Of a stretch of 43,805 bases of DNA, positions 17,216 through 25,377 are shown in pieces. The stretch's first letter is position 1. Every line of letters starts with the position of its first letter. This DNA comes from Candidatus Saccharimonadota bacterium. GTDB lineage: Bacteria; Patescibacteriota; Saccharimonadia; Saccharimonadales; Saccharimonadaceae. Both the position numbers and the translations under genes were made by a program. The notes beneath the pieces are model-generated. The model searched no databases. It was not told the origin of the DNA and saw only the letters and a list, made by a program, of their open reading frames with translations. The DNA lies in assembly GCA_009785325.1 (NCBI GenBank), contig WQWN01000007.1, positions 1 through 43,805 of the forward strand, read 5' to 3'.

Positions 17216-18529
17216 ATGAAGAGTGTTGTGATTTTTATCGCGAAGTTTTTGAGTTTTTTTATGAATATACTAGGACGAACTGGAGGGAGTTTGCCTGGTG
17301 TGGTGGCTCTAAAGTTTGACTCGCGGATTTTAGAGAAATTGGTGTGGCCAAAAGATGTAGTGGTAGTGACGGCGACTAACGGGAAGTCGACTATGACAAA
17401 TATGATTGCGGATGTTTTTGAGAAAGATGGGCGACGTGTGGTGGTGAATCGACAAGGGGATAATCTACGGCGAGGGGTGGTGAGTTTGATGATGAAGAAT
17501 GTGAATTTACTTGGGCGGGTGCGGGGAGATGTGGTGGTGCTGGAAGTGGATGAGATGAGCGTTAGAGATTTAATGAGAGAAGTACCAGTGAGTGTTTTAC
17601 TGGTGGGTAATATTTTCCGGGATCAATTAGACCGAGTGGGGTCGATAGAAAATGTGATCTCGCGGCTCGAGGAATGTGTGGTGGAATATTCTGGGAAGTT
17701 GGTTTTATGTGGAGATGATGTGGGGGTAGCGCGGTTGAGTTTGAAAACTAAGGCTGAGGTAGTTTATTTTGGGATAGGGAGAGTAGAGGGGAGTTTAGAT
17801 AAGTGTGACGAGTCGCCGGATGGAAAGATATGTCCGCGCTGTGGGGAGTTGCTGAGATATGAGTTTTATCAGTATTCGCACCTAGGAAGGTTTTTATGTG
17901 TGGAGTGTAGGTTTGGGGATTTTAAAGTGGAGTATCTAATAGATAAAATAAACTTAGATATAGGTAGTTTCATAGTGAGAGGGGTGGAGTTTAAGATTTT
18001 AAATAAGACTACTTACGGGGTTTATAATGCGTTAGGAGTTGTGGCGGTTTGCTCGGAGATGGGGGTGGATGTGAGGGTAGTGAAGGATGTTTTAGTTGAG
18101 TTTGAGATAGGAAATGGGCGAATGGAGGTGTTTGAATTAAAAAATGGAAAGAAGTTAGTAGTGAATGTAGTGAAAAATGTGGCGGGGGCGAATGAGATTA
18201 TAAAGTGGATTATGAGTCAGAGTGGAAAGAAAGAGGTTTTTATCGTGTTGAATAATGCAATAGCAGACGGGGAGGATATTGGTTGGATTGAGGATGTGAA
18301 GTTTGAAATATTAGCAGATGAAAATATAGAAAGAGTGATTTGTGGAGGGATGAAGGTAGAAGACATAAGTATAAGAATAAGGAAGGCGGGCGTGGAAGAT
18401 AGTAAGATTTTAGTAGTGAGAAATATTAAGGAGGGGGTGGAGAAACTGTGTGATAAAAATAGTGATAAGTTTATAATGGTTTCTTACACAGGCGTGAAGA
18501 GTGTAAGGGATGAGTTAAGAAAGTTATAA
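17216..18529 (+). CDS. murT: MurT-like Mur ligase (lipid II isoglutaminyl synthase subunit)
   Basis: This 437-residue Mur-ligase-family protein has the ATP loop TATNGKST at 52-59. The middle domain contains LEVDEMSV, NIFRDQLDR and a four-Cys zinc-ribbon insert (CPRCGELLRYEFYQYSHLG then CVEC, about 205-233), which is characteristic of MurT. A DUF1727-like C-terminal part follows (VVNVVKNVAGANEIIKW). MurT with GatD amidates the D-Glu of lipid II. No gatD is adjacent or elsewhere in the window. The start is ATG 17216, preceded by GAGGT; a TTG at 17183 gives an extension without an SD site. The last two codons overlap recF tail to tail. Confidence 0.85.
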   Translation: MKSVVIFIAKFLSFFMNILGRTGGSLPGVVALKFDSRILEKLVWPKDVVVVTATNGKSTMTNMIADVFEKDGRRVVVNRQGDNLRRGVVSLMMKNVNLLGRVRGDVVVLEVDEMSVRDLMREVPVSVLLVGNIFRDQLDRVGSIENVISRLEECVVEYSGKLVLCGDDVGVARLSLKTKAEVVYFGIGRVEGSLDKCDESPDGKICPRCGELLRYEFYQYSHLGRFLCVECRFGDFKVEYLIDKINLDIGSFIVRGVEFKILNKTTYGVYNALGVVAVCSEMGVDVRVVKDVLVEFEIGNGRMEVFELKNGKKLVVNVVKNVAGANEIIKWIMSQSGKKEVFIVLNNAIADGEDIGWIEDVKFEILADENIERVICGGMKVEDISIRIRKAGVEDSKILVVRNIKEGVEKLCDKNSDKFIMVSYTGVKSVRDELRKL

Positions 18530-19549
18530 CCTAATCGTAGGCTTCATATTTTTTGGGGTTGAAGTGGAAGTTATTAAAGTTTGGTGAGAAGTGAAGTTTT
18601 TTACTAGGTGACACTGATGATTATCGTCTAATTCAGAGAAAATATCATCTAAAAGTATAATTGGGAGTTGATTTAGTTGGTTTTTGATTAGTTCAGATTC
18701 GATGAACTTCAAAGCGATTAAAGTACTTCTTAGTTCGCCGCGAGAGGCGGTGTCGATGGCGAGGCGGGAGTTAAAATGGAAAATAATATCGTCACGGTGA
18801 GGGCCAAAGGAGGTGGAGCCGGTGGCTAGGTCGTGGATTAGTTTCTTAGTTAGTTCAATTAAGAATCGAGATTCATCGATAGAGGTATTAGTGTAGGTTA
18901 GGTGAATTTGGTCGGATTTGTCGGCGATAGAATTATAAGTTTGAGTGATTGTTTGGTTGATTTGGTCGATGAAAAATTTTCTTTTCAGGATGATTTCACT
19001 GCCGTATTTAGCTAAAATAATATCCCATGGGAATAGTTTATCACGGGATGGAGAGTCGGATTTTAAGAGGGTATTTCTTTGTTTTAGGGCTTTTTCGTAT
19101 TTATTAGTGGCTTGGTGGTAGAGAGGGTCAATTTGGGATATGAGAGTATCGAGGAAATCGCGGCGACGGGAAGGGGAGCCGCTGATGAGATTTAAGTGGG
19201 TTGGTTCGAAGAGAACGATAGGGTAACGGTTTTTAGGGGTGAGGCGGGAGGATTTTCGATCATCGATTTGAAATTGTTTTTTATTTATTAATAGATCATA
19301 AGTGACGGTGCGAGGGTTTTGGTTTATGAGGTGGATTTCAATTTTATATGAATCTTTATCGGATTTTATAATATTAGGGTCGGTGGATTTAAAGGATTTT
19401 CCACGAAGGGCGATATGGAGAGCTTCTAGAATAGAGGTTTTTCCACTACCATTTGCGCCAATAATAAGTGTAGTAGGGTCGGTGAGAACTAACTCGAAGT
19501 GATCATGACAACGGAAGTTAGTGACAGAGATTTTTTTAATGATATTCAT
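18524..19549 (-). CDS. recF: DNA replication and repair protein RecF
   Basis: This 341-residue SMC-like ATPase loads RecA at single-strand gaps through RecFOR. Walker A GANGSGKT is at 31-38, the ABC-type signature SRGELRS at 269-275, and Walker B (LPIILLDDIFSELD) at about 295-308. EPTHLNLISGSPSRRRDFLD is the typical RecF segment. The length is slightly under the usual 360. It follows dnaN by 7 bases and ends with dnaA-dnaN-recF in the classical order. Its stop and that of murT share the palindrome TTATAA (18524-18529), so both proteins end in Leu. The SD site is weak (AAAGAG), consistent with coupling to dnaN. Confidence 0.95.
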   Translation of the reverse strand: MNIIKKISVTNFRCHDHFELVLTDPTTLIIGANGSGKTSILEALHIALRGKSFKSTDPNIIKSDKDSYKIEIHLINQNPRTVTYDLLINKKQFQIDDRKSSRLTPKNRYPIVLFEPTHLNLISGSPSRRRDFLDTLISQIDPLYHQATNKYEKALKQRNTLLKSDSPSRDKLFPWDIILAKYGSEIILKRKFFIDQINQTITQTYNSIADKSDQIHLTYTNTSIDESRFLIELTKKLIHDLATGSTSFGPHRDDIIFHFNSRLAIDTASRGELRSTLIALKFIESELIKNQLNQLPIILLDDIFSELDDNHQCHLVKNFTSHQTLITSTSTPKNMKPTIRL

Positions 19550-19556
19550 CGAGTTT

Positions 19557-20657
19557 TTAACTCTTTAAAGGCATAATGATGTGGGTGTAATTATCTATTT
19601 TTGAGTTTTTAACGACAACTGGAGCTAATTTACCACTAAATCCAAATTTAATTTCTGAATCAGAAACGTGATTTAGAGCGTCAATTAGAAATCGTGAACT
19701 AAGAGTGATTTTACTATCAGTATCAACATCAACTGATATAGTTGAGTTATTTTCTCCGACTTCTGAAGCTACGGAACTAATAATTAGATTATTATCTTTA
19801 CTATTTGTTTCAATAATTATAGAACCTCCTGATTCGCGCGCAAATAGACTAGATAACTTAGTAACACGGAGAAATTCACTAGTGTTTAATATAATATTAA
19901 CATCTGTAGTTTTTGGGATGAGCTGGCGATAATTAGGGAAGTTACTGTCGATAATTTTAGAAGTGATTTCAATAGAGTTAAGTTGAAATTTAACTTGGTT
20001 TTCGTCGAATAAGATTTTAATTTCGGTGATTTCTTCACTAAGGGAACGAAGAACTTCTTGGAGAGAAGAAATCGGAACAATTAGAGCGATGTCGTCGGCG
20101 ACGTTCTCGATAAACTTACGTTCAGCGAGGCGATAACCATCAGTAGCGGCGATAAATAAGTCGTTTTCGAAAGTATTAAAATATACACCAATTAAGGCTG
20201 GACGAGTAGTATCATTACTACCTGTGACGATAGTTTGAGTGATAGCTTCTTTAAATTCGTCGGTTGGTATTATGAATGAAACCACTTTTTCTTCATCTAG
20301 AATTGGAAGTTCTGGGAAGTCGTCTGAGTCTATACCATTAATTGTAGATTTATATTGGTCTGAAGTGATTTTTAGGTTGCCTTTTATAACTTCTAGAGTA
20401 ATTGGTTTATTTGGAAGGTTATTAATAAATTCTGCAAGAAGTTTAGCGGGGATTGTAATTGATCCTGGTTTTGAGATTTCCGCAGGAATAGATTCGATAA
20501 TAGCTACTTCTAAGTTTGTTGATGAGATAGTGAGGCTAGATTTGTCGGTGCGAAGAAGAATATTATTAAGAATTGGGAGACCTGCTTTTGGGGTTGCAAT
20601 ACGGGATGCGATACTTAAAGCTTTTGATAATTTATTTTGAGTGATTTGTAGTTTCAT
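19557..20657 (-). CDS. dnaN: DNA polymerase III beta sliding clamp
   Basis: This 366-residue, three-domain clamp has the usual MKLQITQNKLSKALSIASR N-terminus, then LPILNNILL, IPAKLLAEFINNLP, TDGYRLAERK and the C-terminal HIIMPLKS (the family ends M-P-[MLV]-x). The ring holds the replicative polymerase on DNA. GGAG lies eight bases before the ATG. It is downstream of dnaA after a 277-base non-coding region and directly upstream of recF. The length and motifs are normal. Confidence 0.97.
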   Translation of the reverse strand: MKLQITQNKLSKALSIASRIATPKAGLPILNNILLRTDKSSLTISSTNLEVAIIESIPAEISKPGSITIPAKLLAEFINNLPNKPITLEVIKGNLKITSDQYKSTINGIDSDDFPELPILDEEKVVSFIIPTDEFKEAITQTIVTGSNDTTRPALIGVYFNTFENDLFIAATDGYRLAERKFIENVADDIALIVPISSLQEVLRSLSEEITEIKILFDENQVKFQLNSIEITSKIIDSNFPNYRQLIPKTTDVNIILNTSEFLRVTKLSSLFARESGGSIIIETNSKDNNLIISSVASEVGENNSTISVDVDTDSKITLSSRFLIDALNHVSDSEIKFGFSGKLAPVVVKNSKIDNYTHIIMPLKS

Positions 20658-20934
20658 TTTAGAAGCTCCTTATTACTTAAATTATATAGTAGTTGTCGTA
20701 GTAGATGGTTGTGTAATGTGTGGAAAAGTATAGAAATTATAGATATAAAGGTGGTTAGTGGAGTTGTGAGAAAATTGTGGTGTGGGTTGAGGAATAGTTG
20801 TGAGTAATTGTAGTTTTTTGTGGGAAAGTTTAGGTTCTTGTCGTTGCTGTTGTAGGGTTGTGGGAAAGTTTTCAAGGGATTTCCTAATAGTTTTACGTTG
20901 AGATTTCCAGAGAGTTTCCACAGTTGTTATAAAC
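20658..20934. other. dnaA-dnaN intergenic region with DnaA-box-like sites and direct repeats
   Basis: This 277-base region has no gene. It holds DnaA-box-like nonamers TGTGGAAAA (20719-20727) and GTTTCCACA (20914-20922), each one base from the consensus TTATCCACA or its complement. Two identical copies of TTGTGGGAAAGTTT (20818-20831 and 20858-20871) are spaced 40 bases apart. The region is AT-rich in part and is a candidate for part of the replication origin, or for DnaA-controlled expression of dnaN. Confidence 0.45.
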
Positions 20935-22272
20935 TTATACATAAAGTTTTTCTCGGATCTCATTAACTTGTTCGCGGATAAAGTGATCGAGTTTGATAGC
21001 TTTTTCAATTTTCTTAATCGAATGAAGGGCTGTAGTATGGTCTTTACGACCGAGTTCGATAGCGATTTTAGGGTAGCTGAGTTTAAGTTCATTACGGAGG
21101 AGGAACATGGCGATTTGGCGAGGTTCGGCGATATGTCGAGAACGCTCGGCACTACAAATATCCTTTGGGCTGATTTGGAAATATTGAGCTGTTTTATTAA
21201 TAACTTGTTTAGGAGTGAGATAGCGTGGACGGGCTGTTGTAGATAAGTTACTTGTGAGGCCTTCAGCGATAGAGAGGTCTGGTGCTACACCACGCATCTC
21301 GCAGTAAGCGAGGAGTTGGTTGAGGGAGCCCTCAAGTTCACGAATATTAGTTTTAATATTAGTGGCGAGAAACTCAGTAACTTCAGATGGGAGTTCGAAT
21401 CCAGCGGAAGAAGCTTTTGATTCGATAATAGCGGAGCGAGTCTCGAAGTCAGGCATTTGGATGTCGATAGCCATACCCCATTCGAAGCGGTTGCGGAGGC
21501 GGTCGGTTAGAGTAGGAATTTCGCGAGGTGGGCGATCAGAGCTAATAATAATTTGTTTATTCTTTTGATGAAGATCATTGAAGGTGTGAAAGAATTCTTC
21601 TTGAGATTTTTCTTTACCAGTGATGAACTGCATATCGTCAACAATAAGGACGTCTACATTTCGGTATTTATCCGAGAAGCCTTTTGTGAAGCGCATAGCT
21701 GCTACGAATTCTTTATAGAAACTCTCAATTGTTGTATAAAGAACAGTTGTTAACGGATTATTTTTAGTGATTTCATTACCAACAGCCTGCATAAGATGGG
21801 TTTTACCAAGACCGGATCCACCATAAAGAAAGAGAGGGTTGTATTTAGTACCAGGGTTTTTGACGACAGCTTGGCAGGCGGCTACAGCTAAGTCATTATT
21901 TGAACCGATAATAAAATTAGAGAATTGATAACGAGGATTGAGGCCATTATTTATTAATGGGGATTTAGATTTTAAAGATGATTTTATTGTCGCTGTGGCT
22001 GTTTCGTTTTGGCGAGAAGTAGGTTTTTTATTTTTTGAGATAATTATATATTCGATTTTTGTAGACTTGAGACTGTGGTTTTTGAGTGAGGTGGTGATGA
22101 TTTCGTTGAATTTCTTTTCGAATTGAGATTTAGCGAAGATATTAGCTACACCGATAATTGTGAGATTTTTATCATGAGATATAAGTTCTATGTTTTTAAA
22201 CCAGGCTTGAAAAGCGGCATGGGGGATAGTAGATTCCATCTCTTTTAAAGCATCAGACCATAGATCTTGCAT
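20935..22272 (-). CDS. dnaA: Chromosomal replication initiator DnaA
   Basis: This 445-residue initiator has domain I (LWSDALKEMESTIPHAAFQAWF) and a short linker. The AAA+ domain has Walker A GGSGLGKT at 151-158, Walker B VLIVDDMQFI and SSDRPPREIPTLTDRLRNRFEWG. Domain IV contains the signature SYPKIAIELGRKDHTTALHSI that binds DnaA boxes. GGAGG lies five bases before the ATG. A promoter with TAAAAT (22309-22314) and TTGTGG (22332-22337, 17-bp spacer) overlaps a DnaA-box-like site, so autoregulation is likely. Only rpmH is divergent from it. Confidence 0.97.
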   Translation of the reverse strand: MQDLWSDALKEMESTIPHAAFQAWFKNIELISHDKNLTIIGVANIFAKSQFEKKFNEIITTSLKNHSLKSTKIEYIIISKNKKPTSRQNETATATIKSSLKSKSPLINNGLNPRYQFSNFIIGSNNDLAVAACQAVVKNPGTKYNPLFLYGGSGLGKTHLMQAVGNEITKNNPLTTVLYTTIESFYKEFVAAMRFTKGFSDKYRNVDVLIVDDMQFITGKEKSQEEFFHTFNDLHQKNKQIIISSDRPPREIPTLTDRLRNRFEWGMAIDIQMPDFETRSAIIESKASSAGFELPSEVTEFLATNIKTNIRELEGSLNQLLAYCEMRGVAPDLSIAEGLTSNLSTTARPRYLTPKQVINKTAQYFQISPKDICSAERSRHIAEPRQIAMFLLRNELKLSYPKIAIELGRKDHTTALHSIKKIEKAIKLDHFIREQVNEIREKLYV

Positions 22273-22497
22273 GGGTTTCCTCCAGTGGTTTTAACTCTCT
22301 TAAACTCTATTTTAGACTATAGAAAAGTTTTCCACAACTAGGAAGTGGTTTTTAGGAGAGTTACTCGAAAAATAGATTAACAGATGGAAAAGTTTCCACA
22401 ATTAGCGGAATTATCTAAAGGTCTTGTGGATAACCTCTTGAAATCTGTGGAAAAATCAGTATAATTCAGTGGAAATAGAAAGAGGATTAATTTAAGT
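22273..22497. promoter_or_regulatory. dnaA/rpmH divergent region, candidate oriC with DnaA boxes
   Basis: This 225-base region has one perfect DnaA box, TGTGGATAA (22425-22433). There are three one-mismatch sites: TTTTCCACA (22328-22336), GTTTCCACA (22392-22400) and TGTGGAAAA (22446-22454). The first overlaps the dnaA -35 hexamer. The last lies in the spacer of the rpmH promoter, which has TTGAAA (22438-22443), 16 bp, then TATAAT (22460-22465). Confidence 0.6.
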
Positions 22498-22635
22498 ATG
22501 CCAAAGAGAACACATCAACCACATAAACGACACCGTGCAAGAGCGCATGGTTTTATGGCGAAGAATGCAAGTAAAGCTGGTAAAAAAGTGCTGAAGAGAC
22601 GAAGAATTAAAGGTCGGGCAAGGCTAGCGATTTAG
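22498..22635 (+). CDS. rpmH: 50S ribosomal protein L34
   Basis: This 45-codon gene reads [20 protein letters not shown] and ends [13 protein letters not shown]. It is a highly basic protein of normal L34 length and pattern. L34 lies near the exit-tunnel region of the large subunit. It is the first gene of the rpmH-rnpA-yidC-jag run, as in many bacteria. AGAGGA lies about 11 bases before the ATG, and the promoter is at 22438-22465. Confidence 0.95.
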   Translation: MPKRTHQPHKRHRARAHGFMAKNASKAGKKVLKRRRIKGRARLAI

Positions 22636-22647
22636 GATTATATAAAA

Positions 22648-22995
22648 GTGCTTTCGGGAAAATATCGATTCCATAGTAGAGGTGGGGTGAGGTTTGTGTA
22701 TAAAAATGGTAAATCTATACGTGGATCGAAGATTTCGATAGTTTATTTAAGTGAGAATCGAAGGCGGCAGAGTAGGTTTGCGGTGGTAGTGAGTAAGAAG
22801 GTGTTGAAGGGTGCAGTGGGGCGTAATCGGATCCGGAGAAGGGTTTATGAGGCGGTGCGAGCAGAGATGCCAGAGTTACAAGAAATGATTGATGTAGTAA
22901 TCTCAATATATTCGAAAGATGTGGAAAATATGCCGCACAGTGAGTTAGTGGGGCTTCTCCAAGAAGTTTTTAAAGAAGCGAAATTATATAAGTAA
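22648..22995 (+). CDS. rnpA: Ribonuclease P protein component
   Basis: This 115-residue basic protein assists the RNase P RNA in 5' maturation of tRNA. It has the N-terminal RFHSRGGVRFVYKNGKS, the RFAVVVSKKVLKGAVGRNRIRRRVYEAVR core (the RNR motif) and a short helical tail. The start is GTG 22648, twelve bases after the rpmH stop. The expected yidD gene between rnpA and yidC is missing; only 42 bases separate them. Confidence 0.93.
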   Translation: MLSGKYRFHSRGGVRFVYKNGKSIRGSKISIVYLSENRRRQSRFAVVVSKKVLKGAVGRNRIRRRVYEAVRAEMPELQEMIDVVISIYSKDVENMPHSELVGLLQEVFKEAKLYK

Positions 22996-23017
22996 GTGTG
23001 TAATGTCGGTGGGAGAA

Positions 23018-23028
23018 TGTGGTAGAAT
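23018..23028 (+). promoter_or_regulatory. Extended -10 box before yidC
   Basis: TGG-TAGAAT has its -10 box at 23023-23028, nine bases before the ATG at 23038. The GGGGGAG in those nine bases would act as an SD site only on read-through message from rnpA, not on message started here. Confidence 0.45.
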
Positions 23029-23037
23029 AGGGGGAGT

Positions 23038-24003
23038 ATGTTTGATACGTGGATAGTGCAGCCGATATTTAATTTACTGCTGACGATTTATAATTTCGTA
23101 GGTGATTTTGGTGTTGCGATAATTATATTTACGTTAATTGTGAAGTTTTTGATGTGGCCGCTAGCGAAGAGGCAGATGACACAGACGAAGTTGATGCGAA
23201 AAATCCAGCCAGAGTTAGCAGAAATTAAAAAGAGCTGTAAAGGAAATCGGCAGATGGAGAGTCTGCAAATGATGGATCTTTATAAGCGAAATAATGTGAA
23301 GCCGTTTAGGTCGATTTTAACGCTATTGGTGCAGTTACCGATATTTATTGCGCTGTTTCGTGTGATAAATATGATGTCGACGAGTGGTGAGGATATATCG
23401 AGGTATGCATATGGATGGGTGAGTGATTTAGGGCGAGTGAATGAGTTGATATATAATTTCGAACAGTTCCAACCTAGGTTGTTTGGGGTGATAGACTTAA
23501 ATAGTCGGGCGCTTCCTGTGGAGAGTTGGCATTCGATTGCGATCTGGGTGGTGGTTTTGGCAGCGGTATTTATGCAATATAGGATGGCGAAGCAACAAAT
23601 GCCTTCGAAGTCTGGCGGGAAGAAATTTAAAGATATCATGAAAGAAGCTGCGGGCGGAAAAGAAGCTGATCAGAGTGAAATAAATGGAATTATTTCTGGA
23701 CAAATGACGAAGATTTTACCGATTATGATGTTCTTTATTATGATCGGAATGCCTGGAGCACTGGCGTTTTACTTCTTTATGTCAAATACGGTAACTGCGA
23801 TCCAGCAAAATATCATCTTTAAACAAAAAGAAGAAGAGATGGAAGTAGCAGCCGACAAGAAAATTCTGAAAGAATTACGTGATGTCGATAAAATCAAAGA
23901 AGCGAAAGTTGTGAAAAATAAAAAGAGTAAAAGCTCGAGTAAGGTAAGTAGTAAAGAAAATGTGACGCGGATTTCGGCCTCGGATAAAAAAAGGAGGAAA
24001 TGA
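23038..24003 (+). CDS. yidC: Membrane protein insertase YidC/SpoIIIJ
   Basis: This 321-residue short (Gram-positive-type) YidC has its core at about 1-270. It begins MFDTWIVQPIFNLLLTIYN. The helix IIIFTLIVKFLMWPLAKRQ carries a Lys where many YidC proteins have the functional Arg. The core continues with VQLPIFIALFRVIN and IMMFFIMIGMPGALAFYFFMS. It inserts membrane proteins with or without SecYEG. No lipobox is seen at the N-terminus. The C-terminal 50 residues are Lys/Ser-rich, as in ribosome-binding tails. Its stop overlaps the jag start (ATGA). Confidence 0.93.
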   Translation: MFDTWIVQPIFNLLLTIYNFVGDFGVAIIIFTLIVKFLMWPLAKRQMTQTKLMRKIQPELAEIKKSCKGNRQMESLQMMDLYKRNNVKPFRSILTLLVQLPIFIALFRVINMMSTSGEDISRYAYGWVSDLGRVNELIYNFEQFQPRLFGVIDLNSRALPVESWHSIAIWVVVLAAVFMQYRMAKQQMPSKSGGKKFKDIMKEAAGGKEADQSEINGIISGQMTKILPIMMFFIMIGMPGALAFYFFMSNTVTAIQQNIIFKQKEEEMEVAADKKILKELRDVDKIKEAKVVKNKKSKSSSKVSSKENVTRISASDKKRRK

Positions 24004-24494
24004 TGAGTGAAGATATAAAAGCAGAAATAGATAGAGAAGAGTCAATAATCTTTGCAACGAAGTTTTTAGAGGATATTTTGTCATTTTTTGGAGCGAATTT
24101 GGCGGTGCGGGCTACTACGGATGAGGATGTAATTGAGCTTTCGGTGCCTTCTACGGAATTGAATGCATGTCTCATCGGGCGGAATGCGGAGACTCTGAGG
24201 AGTTTGCAGTATCTAGTGAGTATGGCGCTTTGTTCTAAAGATGCAGAGCTTACTCGGGTGAATGTGGATGTAGCGGAGTATAAAAAACAGCGGGAAGATA
24301 GGATCGCGGAGAAAGCGGAGGTTTGGATAAAGAAGGTGCGTGACACAGGACAATCGTATGAGGTGGGGTTAAATGCGGCGGACCGACGAATTGTGCATAA
24401 AGTGGCGCAAGATTATGGTGATATTGAAACTCATTCGGAAGGTGAAGGACGTGAGCGGCGAATAGTTATTAGTCGGGTGAGTGTTTCTGAGTAG
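24003..24494 (+). CDS. jag: Jag/KhpB-like RNA-binding protein (KH-R3H)
   Basis: This 163-residue protein has a KH domain with the loop CLIGRNAETLRSLQYLVSMAL, and a C-terminal R3H domain (AADRRIVHKVAQDYGDIETHSEGEGRERRIVIS). Jag/KhpB binds RNA and is linked to cell-envelope and division control. It usually sits beside yidC, as here. Two ATGs are in tandem (24000 and 24003). AAGGAGG at 23991-23997 is two bases from the first and five from the second, so the second is preferred. A strong terminator follows. Confidence 0.9.
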   Translation: MSEDIKAEIDREESIIFATKFLEDILSFFGANLAVRATTDEDVIELSVPSTELNACLIGRNAETLRSLQYLVSMALCSKDAELTRVNVDVAEYKKQREDRIAEKAEVWIKKVRDTGQSYEVGLNAADRRIVHKVAQDYGDIETHSEGEGRERRIVISRVSVSE

Positions 24495-24519
24495 ATAGTT
24501 AAAGCTTAAGAGAATAAAG

Positions 24520-24550
24520 AAAACCGCCACAATATCACGTGGCGGTTTTT
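24520..24550. terminator. Bidirectional intrinsic terminator after jag
   Basis: ACCGCCAC (24523-24530) pairs with GTGGCGGT (24539-24546) around an 8-base loop. Flanking A and T runs let it serve both the plus-strand jag operon and the minus-strand gene ending at 24558. Confidence 0.9.
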
Positions 24551-24557
24551 GATTGAC

Positions 24558-25166
24558 TTACACTGACGGTGCTACTAAGACGAACTGGTTTTCTGTGTCG
24601 ATATAGAGGGAGTTAGCGAAATCTTGGAGGACGGGCTGTGCAGCCAGGGCGCAGATCTCGTCTTCTTCGCCTGTAGCTCCGCTGACAGATACGTAAACGC
24701 GAAGGTGGTTTTTCTGGACGACATTGTCGTAAGATCCTGTTGAGGACTGGATATCGAAAACCACGCAACCACGGCTATTTTCTCTGCCGTATGTGTTGTA
24801 CGCGTTGGGTATATCAGAAGATCGACGACCATAGTTGTGTTTCAGTGCGTAAGCGGCTGCGCCGATTTTTAGATCAGCATAGCTGCGGCAGTTGACTTCT
24901 GGGTTGGAGTCGTCACCGCGCCATCCTGCGGGACGAGTGTAGCTGGTTACGCCTTGTTCGAATCCTATAACGGGTTTTATGTGATAGGAAAGTTCGATTT
25001 CGCAATCTGTGTCGAAACCGCCGAGAAAAAGACGTGCTGTTTCTGTGTAGGGTACGAAGCGTATAACTATAGCTCCGTGGTTAAAATCTGGGACATTAGC
25101 GGCTTTTGCTTGGATCGCGATTTGTAGCTTGTTTGCCAGTTCTGGGAAAGTAATAGTGATGCCCAT
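24558..25166 (-). CDS. Possible GlcG/HbpS-like (DUF336) protein
   Basis: This 202-residue protein has no signal peptide. Three segments resemble the GlcG/HbpS heme-degrading-domain family: an N-terminal ITFPELANKLQIAIQAKAANVP, a middle SYADLKIGAAAYALKHNYGRRSSDIP, and VSVSGATGEEDEICALAAQPVL near the end. The last matches the family's VSG-x-EQD block. Between the first two segments lies extra sequence of about 50 residues, so the assignment is tentative. The start is the second ATG (25164-25166), because AGAGGA sits six bases before it and directly abuts the first (25172). Base use is more balanced than in neighbouring minus-strand genes, which may mean later acquisition. A long structured leader precedes it. 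Confidence 0.4.
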   Translation of the reverse strand: MGITITFPELANKLQIAIQAKAANVPDFNHGAIVIRFVPYTETARLFLGGFDTDCEIELSYHIKPVIGFEQGVTSYTRPAGWRGDDSNPEVNCRSYADLKIGAAAYALKHNYGRRSSDIPNAYNTYGRENSRGCVVFDIQSSTGSYDNVVQKNHLRVYVSVSGATGEEDEICALAAQPVLQDFANSLYIDTENQFVLVAPSV

Positions 25167-25206
25167 TTTCATTCCTCTTTTCGTAAGTAGATTTTGGGCA
25201 AATAGT

Positions 25207-25257
25207 GTATTTTACCCTATCCACTTACTGCGCGAGTAGGCGGGTAGGGTAAAATAC
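25207..25257. other. Large inverted repeat in the leader of the minus-strand gene
   Basis: Two 23-base arms (25207-25229 and 25235-25257) surround GCGCG. The outer 13 bases, GTATTTTACCCTA and its complement, match perfectly. One inner pair is a mismatch and two are G-T. It lies between the promoter at 25301-25329 and the start at 25166. Confidence 0.75.
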
Positions 25258-25300
25258 GTGATGTAAGTCTAATTATGAAGGTACGGTGTTAAACCCTGTC

Positions 25301-25329
25301 ATTATAACATAATTTATGTTTATCGGCAA
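25301..25329 (-). promoter_or_regulatory. Promoter of GlcG/HbpS-like gene
   Basis: On the minus strand, TTGCCG (25329-25324), 17 bp, then TATAAT (25306-25301) preceded by TGT. The predicted start near 25294 gives a leader of about 125 bases containing the large hairpin. Confidence 0.7.
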
Positions 25330-25377
25330 GGAATAGGATGAGATATGTGGTAAAATAAAGGGGATTGGAGGTTTTAA

